Assembly: GCA_051646285.1 (NCBI GenBank)
Contig: JBOFCU010000324.1
Coordinates: forward strand, 12,924-76,923
Direction of reading: 5' to 3'
Source of the DNA: Terrirubrum sp051646285
GTDB taxonomy: Bacteria; Pseudomonadota; Alphaproteobacteria; Rhizobiales; Beijerinckiaceae
Length of the DNA stretch: 64,000 nt
The notes under the pieces were generated by a model. That model worked only from the letters and a program-made list of their open reading frames with translations, was not told where the DNA came from and ran no database searches. The position numbers and the translations under genes are program-made. Shown here one piece after another: positions 15,038 to 23,184 of the stretch (positions are counted from its first letter, which is position 1; each line of letters starts with the position of its first letter).

Positions 15038-17695
15038 ATGAAATCAGCGACCCACATCATGCTTGGGCAGAATGCTCTGGACAGACAGGTATTTTCTCAT
15101 GCCGATATTCACGCATCTGGGGTTTCGCAAGCCTATGCCGATGCACTTGATGCTGTGCTGGCAAATGGAGATGACCGCGTTATTTCGGCAAGCATTCGTA
15201 GTCTTATTGATGCGTTACAGATTGAAAATTCAACATCGCTGATTGTGCTTTCCAATGATACACAAGAAATTACCTGCGCTATTGATGGTGAGCGCCGTGC
15301 GGAGCAGTTTGCGACCTGTGAATTGATCGAAATTGCGCCAGCGCATGGTGCCGCTGTTCACACGTTTGATGCCTCCAATCAACGAATACCCGTTGCTGTT
15401 GCCATGCGGGCGCTTGCACTGGGCTTCCGGGCCTGTGTGGCAGCGGCAATTTCCAGCTCGTCAGGCCGCCGCTGTGGTGTCGTCGTTGTTCTTTTGCGCC
15501 ATCCCTTGCCAGATGGTCATCCTTGCATTGTAGAAATCGCCAAAATCGGTCATTTTGCCACGACCCTGATGCAGACACGCGAATATATTGCGCGCGCTCG
15601 CAAAGCGGATACGCAGCTTGCCGGACTGGCTGCGACTGTTCCCGGTGTTTTATATCAGCGCGTTGTGCGGCCAAATGGCGAAATTCGTTACACATATATC
15701 AGCGAAAATGCTGTTGATCTTTTTGGTGTAACGGCAGAGCGCATTCTCACTGATCCCGAGGCACTTTTTCAAAGTTACAGTGCCGATTATCGCCAGTCAT
15801 TCCGGCAAAAACTGTTGCAAGCCTCGAAAGACCTCACATTGTGGGATGTTGAGGCAACGATTGTTCGTCCTGATGGGAAGGTGCGTTACACACATGCCAT
15901 TGCCAAGCCGACGCGTGAGCCTGACGGCTCTGTGATCTGGACAGGCGTCATCCTTGATGCGACGCGCATCAAGGAAGCGGAATTGATGGCCTCTGCTGCC
16001 GAGACACGTACACGCAAGGCAATTGTTGAAAGCCTCTCGCAGGGGCTTTTGATGTTCAACAAGGACGATGTGCTGACAGTCAAGAATAGTCATTTTGATA
16101 AATTGTATCCAGCGCTGGCTGATATTGCCGTACCGGGCGCAAAGTATATCGACCTGTTGCATGCGGAATTGAATGCCTCGACAAACCCGCATGTCTTGCA
16201 TTCCGATATCATTGATGAGTTGACGGATCGTCTTACGCGTCACGGGCATGGACATCTTGTCTATGAGCGTGCGATGGCGGGTGATCGCTTTATTTTGGTG
16301 AATGAATATCGTACACCGGAACTTGAAACCGTGGTGCTTTATACGGACATCAGTGAATTGAAGATGCGCGAAAAGCGTATTGAGCATCTGGCGCACCATG
16401 ATGTGCTGACGGGGCTTGCTAACAGGGTTCTTTTCCGCAGCAATCTTGAACATGCGATATTTGATGCTGCGCAGCATCAGCTCAATGTTGCAGTGCTGTG
16501 CCTCGATCTTGACCGCTTCAAGTCCGTCAATGACACGCTCGGACATCACGTCGGGGATTTGCTCCTGAAGCAGGTTGCGCAACGTATTCGTGATTGTGTG
16601 CGCGAGGATGATCTGGCTTGCCGGCTCGGCGGTGATGAATTCGCGATTATCATGCGCAGTGTCAATGATCCGTTGACTGTTACGACGCTGGCATGGCGGC
16701 TATTGCAGGCAATGGCGCAGCCCTTTACGGTTGACGGTCATACTATCGTATCGGGAACAAGTATTGGTATTGCGATTGGTTTGCAGGATGGTGATGATCC
16801 TGATGGTCTTTTGAAGAATGCTGATCTTGCGCTTTACCGTGCCAAATCCGATGGGCGTGGTACATTCCGCTTTTTTGAAGCTGAAATGGATCAAAAGGCT
16901 CAGACCCGCCGATTGCTGGAAATTTCCTTGCGTGCAGCTGTGGTGCGGCAGGAAATCGAAGTGCATTATCAGCCGCTGGTTGATGTTCACACAGCGCAGA
17001 TTGTGGGTGTTGAAGCTCTCGTGCGCTGGAATCGCATGGGTGCGGGTTATATACCGCCGCTGGAATTTATTCCGCTGGCTGAAGAGACCGGGCTCATTAA
17101 TGATATTGGTATTTTTGTCTTGAAGAAGGCGTGCGCTGACGCGGCTAAATGGCCCAATGATATTCGTGTTGCTGTGAATATTTCGCCGGCTCAATTCCGC
17201 AATACGGCGTTTGCCTCTGTCGTGAAGGGCATTCTCGAACAGGCTGGCTTGTCACCCAACAGGCTGGAGCTTGAAATTACAGAATCCATGCTGCTGCGGA
17301 ACTCTGAGACCAATCTGGCGATTTTGCGGGAACTCAAGGAGCAAGGAATTCGTATTTCCATGGATGATTTCGGCACGGGCTATTCATCGCTTGGCAATCT
17401 TCGCTCATTTCCGTTCGATAAAATCAAGATTGATAAGTCTTTCATTGGCGATCTCAATAAAAGCGTTGATGCCGCTGCTATCATCCGCGCGGTGCTGTCT
17501 CTTGGGCGCAGTCTGGGAATGACCACGACGGCAGAAGGTGTTGAAACGCGCGATCAGCTTGCCTATTTGCGTGCGGAGGGCTGTGTGGAAGTTCAGGGGC
17601 ATTATTATGCCAGTGCGATGAATGCCAAGGGCATCAGCACAATTCTGGAAAATTCGAATGCCCGCGTGATGCTGCCGGCGTCTCAATCCATGTAA
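15038..17695 (+). CDS. PAS-PAS-GGDEF-EAL protein (c-di-GMP synthesis/breakdown)
   Basis: 885 residues, with no clear membrane helix, so probably cytosolic. Residues about 50-175 look GAF-like. Two PAS-type modules follow: one around YQRVVRPNGEIRYTYISENAVDLFG, split here as GEIRYTYISEN, and one around QGLLMFNKDD. Next comes a GGDEF domain with intact motif at 531-535 and an RxxD inhibitory site (REDD) five residues before it. The EAL domain has EAL at 659-661, ITESMLL, DDFGTGYSS (Asp pair at 776-777) and AEGVET. Both catalytic halves look functional, so it may make or degrade c-di-GMP depending on input. ATG 15038 follows GAGGCGGGGA; GTG 15017 is less likely. It is last in the four-gene set. 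Sampled lines here are near 47-55% GC, lower than neighbours. Confidence 0.9.
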   Translation: MKSATHIMLGQNALDRQVFSHADIHASGVSQAYADALDAVLANGDDRVISASIRSLIDALQIENSTSLIVLSNDTQEITCAIDGERRAEQFATCELIEIAPAHGAAVHTFDASNQRIPVAVAMRALALGFRACVAAAISSSSGRRCGVVVVLLRHPLPDGHPCIVEIAKIGHFATTLMQTREYIARARKADTQLAGLAATVPGVLYQRVVRPNGEIRYTYISENAVDLFGVTAERILTDPEALFQSYSADYRQSFRQKLLQASKDLTLWDVEATIVRPDGKVRYTHAIAKPTREPDGSVIWTGVILDATRIKEAELMASAAETRTRKAIVESLSQGLLMFNKDDVLTVKNSHFDKLYPALADIAVPGAKYIDLLHAELNASTNPHVLHSDIIDELTDRLTRHGHGHLVYERAMAGDRFILVNEYRTPELETVVLYTDISELKMREKRIEHLAHHDVLTGLANRVLFRSNLEHAIFDAAQHQLNVAVLCLDLDRFKSVNDTLGHHVGDLLLKQVAQRIRDCVREDDLACRLGGDEFAIIMRSVNDPLTVTTLAWRLLQAMAQPFTVDGHTIVSGTSIGIAIGLQDGDDPDGLLKNADLALYRAKSDGRGTFRFFEAEMDQKAQTRRLLEISLRAAVVRQEIEVHYQPLVDVHTAQIVGVEALVRWNRMGAGYIPPLEFIPLAEETGLINDIGIFVLKKACADAAKWPNDIRVAVNISPAQFRNTAFASVVKGILEQAGLSPNRLELEITESMLLRNSETNLAILRELKEQGIRISMDDFGTGYSSLGNLRSFPFDKIKIDKSFIGDLNKSVDAAAIIRAVLSLGRSLGMTTTAEGVETRDQLAYLRAEGCVEVQGHYYASAMNAKGISTILENSNARVMLPASQSM

Positions 17696-17697
17696 AA

Positions 17698-17723
17698 ATC
17701 CCCGCGCTTTCGGGCGCGGGGAT
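17698..17723 (-). terminator. Intrinsic terminator of katA
   Basis: A 10-bp stem ATCCCCGCGC/GCGCGGGGAT encloses a 6-base loop. On the minus strand it is followed by five T residues (AAAAA at 17694-17698 on the plus strand), so it ends the katA transcript. On the plus strand no T-run follows, although it may still slow the upstream operon. Confidence 0.8.
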
Positions 17724-17746
17724 CATGCTTTAAATAGCGCAGCGGA

Positions 17747-19228
17747 TTATTCCGCCGCCTTCATCCTGCCTGTTGCTGCTGCAACAGCTGCGCGCACGCC
17801 CGCACCGTAATCGGCGTGGACCTTGTCGAGCAATTTGCATTGCCGCTCGATGATGTCGCCGGGAACGCCTCCCATGGCCGCTGCGTAATTCGCAAAAAGC
17901 TGCTTTTTCTGATCGGGATTCATCAGATTGAACAAGGCCCGCGGCTGGGTGAAATCATCCACCTGCTGACCTTCGCCATTTTTCTGGGAATAGCGCGATG
18001 CCCCTCCTGAAATCTGCAAAGGCGGTTCCAGTGCTGATGCGTCTTCGAACGGTCCATTGAAGGAATTGGGCTCGTAGTACACATCCGGATTGCCGGTTTT
18101 CAGCCCATCGGCATTCATCAAGCCGTCACGGTTATAATGATGGACGGGGCATTGGGGCCGGTTCACAGGCAACTGCTCGAAATGCGTGCCGAGCCGGTAG
18201 CGATGGGCGTCCGGATAAGAGAAGATGCGCGCCTGCAACATCTTGTCCGGCGACCAGGAAATACCCGGCACGACGTTGGATGGCGAAAATGCTGCCATTT
18301 CGATTTCGGCAAAATAATCGTCCGGATTCCGGTTCAGTTCAAAATAGCCGATATCCATGACCGGATAATCGCCATGCGGCCAGACTTTCGTGAGATCGAA
18401 TGGGTTGTAAGGCGTCTTTTCCGCATCCTTTTCCGGCATGATCTGCACCTGCATTTTCCAGCGCGGAAATTTGCCGGACTCGATCGTGCCGAAAAGCTGT
18501 TCCTGATAGCTCTCACGGGTCTTGCCGATCACAGCTTCGGCTTCAGCATTGGTGAGATTTTCAATGCCCTGTTCGGTCTTGAAATGGAATTTGACCCAAT
18601 GGCGTTCGCCTTTTTCATTCCAGAAGGAAAAAGTATGCGAACCGAAACCGTGCATGTGCATGGGAGATTTCGGCAGGCCGCGGTCCGACATCAATATGGT
18701 GACCTGATGCAGGCTTTCTGGCGACAATGACCAGAAATCCCACATTGCCTTGGGTGAGCGCATGTGGTTGCGCGGATGGCGCTTCTGGGTGTGGATGAAG
18801 TCCGCAAATTTCATCGGGTCACGCACAAAGAAAACCGGCGTGTTGTTGCCAACCAGATCCCAGTTACCTTCAGCGGTATAAAATTTCAGGGCAAAGCCGC
18901 GCACATCACGCTCGGCATCGGCGGCACCAAGTTCACCGGCCACAGTGGAGAAACGAGCCAACATTGGCGTTTCTGCGCCTTTTTGCAGTGCCTTCGCCTT
19001 GGTAAATTTGGAAATGTCAGCGGTAATTTTCAGAACGCCGTGGGCACCCCAGCCCTTGGCGTGCACGGTGCGCTCGGGCAACCGTTCGCGGTTCTGATGG
19101 GCCAGCTTTTGCGTGAGCTGAAAATCCTGCATCAGCAGTGGGCCGCGCGCGCCTGCTGTGACTGAATTCTGGTTGTCAGGTACAGGCTGCCCGCCCGTGG
19201 TGGTGAGCGTGGGACGTTTATCGGCCAT
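17747..19228 (-). CDS. katA: Monofunctional heme catalase
   Basis: Converts hydrogen peroxide to water and oxygen in the cytosol. The 493 residues match small-subunit (clade 3-like) catalases. Visible motifs are the catalytic His in RTVHAKGWGAHG, the Asn in GNNTPVFFVRDP, and the heme-ligand Tyr in ARIFSYPDAHRYRLG. The ATG at 19228 has a strong GGGAG six bases upstream. The gene stands alone, with its own terminator. A palindrome at 19273-19289 resembles the iron-control element bound by Irr and lies about 45 bases before the start, so heme/iron control of this heme enzyme is plausible. I saw no clear OxyR site. Confidence 0.96.
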   Translation of the reverse strand: MADKRPTLTTTGGQPVPDNQNSVTAGARGPLLMQDFQLTQKLAHQNRERLPERTVHAKGWGAHGVLKITADISKFTKAKALQKGAETPMLARFSTVAGELGAADAERDVRGFALKFYTAEGNWDLVGNNTPVFFVRDPMKFADFIHTQKRHPRNHMRSPKAMWDFWSLSPESLHQVTILMSDRGLPKSPMHMHGFGSHTFSFWNEKGERHWVKFHFKTEQGIENLTNAEAEAVIGKTRESYQEQLFGTIESGKFPRWKMQVQIMPEKDAEKTPYNPFDLTKVWPHGDYPVMDIGYFELNRNPDDYFAEIEMAAFSPSNVVPGISWSPDKMLQARIFSYPDAHRYRLGTHFEQLPVNRPQCPVHHYNRDGLMNADGLKTGNPDVYYEPNSFNGPFEDASALEPPLQISGGASRYSQKNGEGQQVDDFTQPRALFNLMNPDQKKQLFANYAAAMGGVPGDIIERQCKLLDKVHADYGAGVRAAVAAATGRMKAAE

Positions 19229-19272
19229 GATTGTCTCCCTGTTTTGTCGATTGGATGGAATGGTGAGCTTAG

Positions 19273-19289
19273 TTTACAGCAATTCTAAA
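19273..19289. promoter_or_regulatory. Irr/ICE-like palindrome upstream of katA
   Basis: TTTACAGCAATTCTAAA resembles the rhizobial iron-control element as I remember it (TTTAGAA-N3-TTCTAAA), matching at 12 of 14 defined positions with a perfect right half. It also lies within a 7-bp inverted repeat TAGTTTA/TAAACTA (19270-19292). The site is 44 bases from the katA start, where a repressor or activator would touch the promoter. The assignment is by pattern memory only. Confidence 0.45.
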
Positions 19290-19519
19290 CTAGTGCCAGC
19301 CTCGAAGTGCCGTTCCCCATATAGATGGGCCATGGCAATGGGCCAGCCAGCCTCGGCTTGTCCTCACAGGCCGGCTTATCGCATAGGGTAGCATCCCCTG
19401 ACTTGCGCTGGTCAACTGCCGTACTGTTCATTTGCGTGTCATGATGACGCAGCTACGACAATGGTGGCCCGGAATCGCAGGGGTGCCGGGCAGGGGCAAC
19501 ATAGACGGAAATTCTCACA

Positions 19520-20218
19520 ATGAAAAAATATCTGGCTGAATTTATTGGCACAGCGGCTCTGGTTATCATCGGCTGTGGCGCCGTGACGTTGGGGGGGCAG
19601 GGCGCCGCGCTCGGCGGTGCTGCGCCCATGAACGTGCTGGCAACACTGCCGATTGCCTTTGCTTTTGGGATTGGCGTGATCGCCATGGCCTATGGCATTG
19701 GCCCGGTTTCCGGCTGTCATATCAACCCGGCCGTCACCGCTGGTGTATGGGCTGCCGGCCGCATGCCGACCTCTGATCTGGTCGGTTATATCGTCGCCCA
19801 GTGCCTTGGCGCGATTACGGGTGCAGCCATTCTTTACATCATTTTGTCCGGCAAGGTCGGGGGCTATGATCTGGCTGCGGGCGGTTTGGGGCAGAATGGC
19901 TGGAAGACCTATTCCACCGGCTCGGCCGCTCTGGCCGAATTTGCCGGCACATTCCTGTTCCTCGTCGCTATTCTGGGGGCGACCTCAAAGGCTGGTTCTG
20001 GCCCGGCTGCGGGTCTGGCCATTGGCATGACGCTTGTTGGTATCCATATCGTGCTCATCCCGGTCACGGGCACGTCGGTCAATCCAGCGCGGTCGCTCGG
20101 CCCGGCCCTGTTCGTTGGCGGGCAGGCCATGGCGCAGCTCTGGCTGTTCCTGATCATGCCGATTCTGGGTGGCCTTGCGGCGGGCTTCCTGTTCCGCAAC
20201 AAGACGCTGGAAGCTTGA
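19520..20218 (+). CDS. aqpZ: Aquaporin Z
   Basis: Forms a water channel in the inner membrane. The 232 residues give six membrane helices and both NPA half-helix motifs, SGCHINPAVTAG and GTSVNPARSLGPAL. The Arg after the second NPA (NPAR), a selectivity-filter residue, is present. The Phe/His/Cys environment suggests a water-selective channel and not a glycerol facilitator. The gene is divergent from katA and is followed directly by its own terminator, so it is likely a single-gene unit. Confidence 0.95.
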   Translation: MKKYLAEFIGTAALVIIGCGAVTLGGQGAALGGAAPMNVLATLPIAFAFGIGVIAMAYGIGPVSGCHINPAVTAGVWAAGRMPTSDLVGYIVAQCLGAITGAAILYIILSGKVGGYDLAAGGLGQNGWKTYSTGSAALAEFAGTFLFLVAILGATSKAGSGPAAGLAIGMTLVGIHIVLIPVTGTSVNPARSLGPALFVGGQAMAQLWLFLIMPILGGLAAGFLFRNKTLEA

Positions 20219-20240
20219 TTTGGCAGTGTGACGAACGAAA

Positions 20241-20266
20241 AACCCGCCGCTCCGGCGGGTTTTTTG
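20241..20266 (+). terminator. Intrinsic terminator of aqpZ
   Basis: A perfect 9-bp stem AACCCGCCG/CGGCGGGTT with a 3-base loop (20241-20261) is followed by TTTTT. It lies 22 bases after the aqpZ stop and separates it from ndk. Confidence 0.9.
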
Positions 20267-20358
20267 TTGCATTCATGGCCTGGGTTGGGTTGTCGCCCGA
20301 GTGGGGCGCGGCTATAAGCCCGCCACATTCAAAAACAACGAAGCAGGATCATCGTATT

Positions 20359-20781
20359 ATGGCGATTGAACGCACCTTTTCCATTCTCAAGCCCGATGCG
20401 ACCAAGCGCAACATCACGGGTGCCGTGAACGCCATCATCGAAAAATCCGGTTTGCGCATTGTCGCGCAGAAGCGGATTCACATGACCAAGGCGCAGGCCG
20501 AAACATTCTATGCCGTGCACAGTGCCCGCCCGTTCTTTGGCGAGCTGGTCGAATTCATGACCTCTGCGCCGGTCGTGGTGCAGGTGCTGGAAGGCGACAA
20601 TGCCATTGCAAAATATCGTGAAGTGATGGGCGCAACCAACCCGGCGAATGCCGCTGAAGGCACAATCCGCAAGGTGCATGCGCTTTCTGTCGGCGAGAAC
20701 ACCGCGCATGGTTCGGATTCTGCCGAGAACGCTGCGATCGAGATTGCCCAGTTTTTTTCCGGCAACGAAATCGTCGGCTGA
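20359..20781 (+). CDS. ndk: Nucleoside diphosphate kinase
   Basis: Moves phosphate from ATP to nucleoside diphosphates through a phospho-histidine and so balances NTP and dNTP pools. The 140 residues are full length. They start MAIERTFSILKPDATKRN and contain the active-site stretch NTAHGSDS, in which His is the phosphate carrier. The ATG at 20359 is chosen because it begins the conserved first strand; the same frame upstream runs through the aqpZ terminator and is not coding. A tRNA-Ser gene follows. Confidence 0.97.
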   Translation: MAIERTFSILKPDATKRNITGAVNAIIEKSGLRIVAQKRIHMTKAQAETFYAVHSARPFFGELVEFMTSAPVVVQVLEGDNAIAKYREVMGATNPANAAEGTIRKVHALSVGENTAHGSDSAENAAIEIAQFFSGNEIVG

Positions 20782-20848
20782 ACTGGTGCGCCGCCATGGA
20801 TGGCGGCATTCAAGATGACTGGCGCGCAAGCCGCGCCAGTCTTTCTCC

Positions 20849-20938
20849 GGAAGGGTGGCCGAGTGGTTTAAGGCAGCGGTCTTGAAAACCGCCGTGGGGG
20901 CAACTCCACCGTGGGTTCGAATCCCACCCCTTCCGCCA
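20849..20938 (+). tRNA. tRNA-Ser (anticodon TGA)
   Basis: Ninety bases with a 7-bp acceptor stem (GGAAGGG/CCCTTCC), D-arm GGCCGAGTGGTTTAAGGC, anticodon arm GCGGTCTTGAAAACCGC reading TGA, a long variable arm typical of class II tRNAs, T-loop GGTTCGAATCC, and an encoded CCA end. Confidence 0.97.
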
Positions 20939-20957
20939 TTGTTTGCAAAGGCGTGCC

Positions 20958-22955
20958 ATGTCCCAACATCCGGCTCTGCCGTTTTTGCGCAATGCTGAAA
21001 AAGGCAAGGTTGTCACTGCGGCGGAAGCGGTGCGGCTTGTACGCCCCGGCGATACGGTCGCGACCGGCGGATTTGTCGGCATCGGGTTTGCCGAAGAGAT
21101 TGCGATCGCGCTCGAAGACCTGTTTCTCAGTGACGATCCGGCGCTGGCCAAATCAAAGCCACGCGATCTGACGCTGGTTTATGCGGCCGGGCAGGGTGAC
21201 GGCAAAAGCAAGGGCCTCAATCATTTCGGCCATAAGGGGCTGGTGAAGCGCGTAATCGGCGGCCATTGGGGTCTGGTGCCGAAATTGCAGCAACTCGCCT
21301 TTGCCAATGAGATCGAGGCCTACAACTTGCCGCAGGGCGTGATCACGCATCTGTTCCGCGATATTGCCGCGCACCGGCCAGCCCATATTACCCGCGTCGG
21401 GATGGGCACTTTTGTCGATCCCCTGCTGGGCGGCGGCAAATTAAATACGCGCACCACGGACGATCTCGTCGAGCGCATTTCCATCCATGGGCAGGAGTGC
21501 CTGCTCTACAAGACATTTCCCATTCATGTCGGCATTATCCGCGCCACAACGGGGGATCCGGAAGGCAATCTCACCATGGAAAAGGAAGCGCTGACGCTGG
21601 AAGCGTTGGCGATAGCCATGGCTGTGCGCAATTCCGGCGGCATCGTGATCGCGCAGGTTGAGCGGGTGGCTGACAGTGGCAGCCTCAACCCGCGGCAGGT
21701 CAAAATTCCGGGTGTGATGGTGGATTGTGTGGTTGTGGCACAGCCCGTCAATCACTGGCAGACCTTTGGCACCCCCTATAATCCCGCCTACAGCAGCGAA
21801 ATTCGCGTACGGGCCAGTTCCGTTGCGCCCATGGCCATGAGCGAACGCAAACTGATCGCGCGGCGCGCCGCCTTTGAACTCAAGCCCAACAGTGTTGTGA
21901 ATTTGGGGATCGGCATGCCGGAGGGCATTGCGGCTGTCGCCAATGAGGAAAAGATTATCGACCTCATCACGCTGACAGCGGAGCCGGGTGTGATCGGCGG
22001 TATTCCGGCGAGCGGCATTGATTTTGGTGCGGCCATCAATACCCAGGCTGTGATTGATCAGCCCTACCAATTCGATTTTTATGATGGCGGCGGGCTGGAT
22101 GTCGCCTTTCTCGGTCTGGCGCAGGTCGACCGTATCGGCAATCTCAATGTCAGCAAATTCGGCCCGAAACTCGCGGGTGCGGGCGGCTTCATCAATATCA
22201 GCCAGAACGCGCAGAAGGTGGTGTTTGTCGGCACGTTTGGTGCTGGCAAAATGCAACTATCGGCCGGCGACGGCCTGTTGAAAATTCACGCGGATGCGCG
22301 CGAGACGAAATTCGTGAGCGACGTCGAGCATATTACGTTCAGCGGGCGGTACGCGGCAGAGCAGGGCAAGACAGTTTTGTATGTCACCGAGCGTTGTGTC
22401 TTTGCACTGCGTCCTGACGGGATTGAGCTGACCGAAGTTGCACCCGGTATTGACGTCGAGCGTGACATTCTGGCGCGCATGGCGTTCAAGCCGCTGATGC
22501 CCCACGATCCGATGATCATGGATGCGCGGATTTTCCGTGACGGGCCGATGGATATGCGCGGCGACCTGCTCTCCATCCCGATGGACCAGCGCTTCAGCTA
22601 CGATCCGGTGCAGGATCTGTTTTTCGTCAATCTCGAACGGTTTCCCTTGCGCAGCCGGGCGGACATTGCAGCGATCAAGGCTGCAGCGGAAGCGAAACTG
22701 AAGCCGCTCGGCAAACGTGTCTATGCCATTGTCAATTACGACCATTTCTCCATCGTGCCGGAATTGCTGGATGCCTATTCCGAGATGGTGCGCGGCCTGC
22801 ATGACCACTATTACTCCGGTGTTTCGCGCTACACTACGAGTGGATTTCTGCGCATGAAACTGGGGGAGGCCCTCCAGAACCGTGGGGTATCACCGCACAT
22901 CTTCGAGAGTGCGGCGGCTGCCAAGTCTGAACGTCTGCCATCGTCGGCAGGATAG
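20958..22955 (+). CDS. Acyl-CoA:acetate/3-ketoacid CoA-transferase, long form
   Basis: A class I CoA-transferase with both halves in one chain. The first half begins VTAAEAVRLVRPGDTVATGGF. The second begins near ERKLIARRAAFELKPN, includes NLGIGMPEGIAAVA, and holds the likely catalytic Glu in LTAEPGVIGG. Members such as YdiF or propionate CoA-transferase have about 520-530 residues. This protein has 665, with roughly 130 extra C-terminal residues (YAIVNYDHFSIVPELLDAY, YYSGVSRYTTSGFLRMKL). The role is probably moving CoA between short-chain or keto acids; the true substrate is unknown. ATG 20958 has AAAGG upstream. The gene starts 20 bases after tRNA-Ser and seems to stand alone. Confidence 0.85.
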   Translation: MSQHPALPFLRNAEKGKVVTAAEAVRLVRPGDTVATGGFVGIGFAEEIAIALEDLFLSDDPALAKSKPRDLTLVYAAGQGDGKSKGLNHFGHKGLVKRVIGGHWGLVPKLQQLAFANEIEAYNLPQGVITHLFRDIAAHRPAHITRVGMGTFVDPLLGGGKLNTRTTDDLVERISIHGQECLLYKTFPIHVGIIRATTGDPEGNLTMEKEALTLEALAIAMAVRNSGGIVIAQVERVADSGSLNPRQVKIPGVMVDCVVVAQPVNHWQTFGTPYNPAYSSEIRVRASSVAPMAMSERKLIARRAAFELKPNSVVNLGIGMPEGIAAVANEEKIIDLITLTAEPGVIGGIPASGIDFGAAINTQAVIDQPYQFDFYDGGGLDVAFLGLAQVDRIGNLNVSKFGPKLAGAGGFINISQNAQKVVFVGTFGAGKMQLSAGDGLLKIHADARETKFVSDVEHITFSGRYAAEQGKTVLYVTERCVFALRPDGIELTEVAPGIDVERDILARMAFKPLMPHDPMIMDARIFRDGPMDMRGDLLSIPMDQRFSYDPVQDLFFVNLERFPLRSRADIAAIKAAAEAKLKPLGKRVYAIVNYDHFSIVPELLDAYSEMVRGLHDHYYSGVSRYTTSGFLRMKLGEALQNRGVSPHIFESAAAAKSERLPSSAG

Positions 22956-23184
22956 TGCCATTCTGGCAGGGCAGGCCAGAGGCGTTAACCATTTGTTGGC
23001 CATGGACACAGGTTGCCGCAGCGTGGCACCCGGGTTCTGCTGGACCGCGCCGCAGATTCGGCGCATTTATGACGGATGTGATCACAATTCGTTGACCATA
23101 GGGTGATCCGCCTGTGGACAGCGCCGATGTGTGTTCATCGTGCCGGCAGCCAGAATCGCGTGGCCGGCTTTTGGGGATTTGTGC

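Noticed and set aside
20849..20938. tRNA genes as integration sites (also 52010-52084 and 61853-61928)
   Set aside because: No integrase, no repeated tRNA 3' end and no phage-like genes lie next to any of the three tRNAs.
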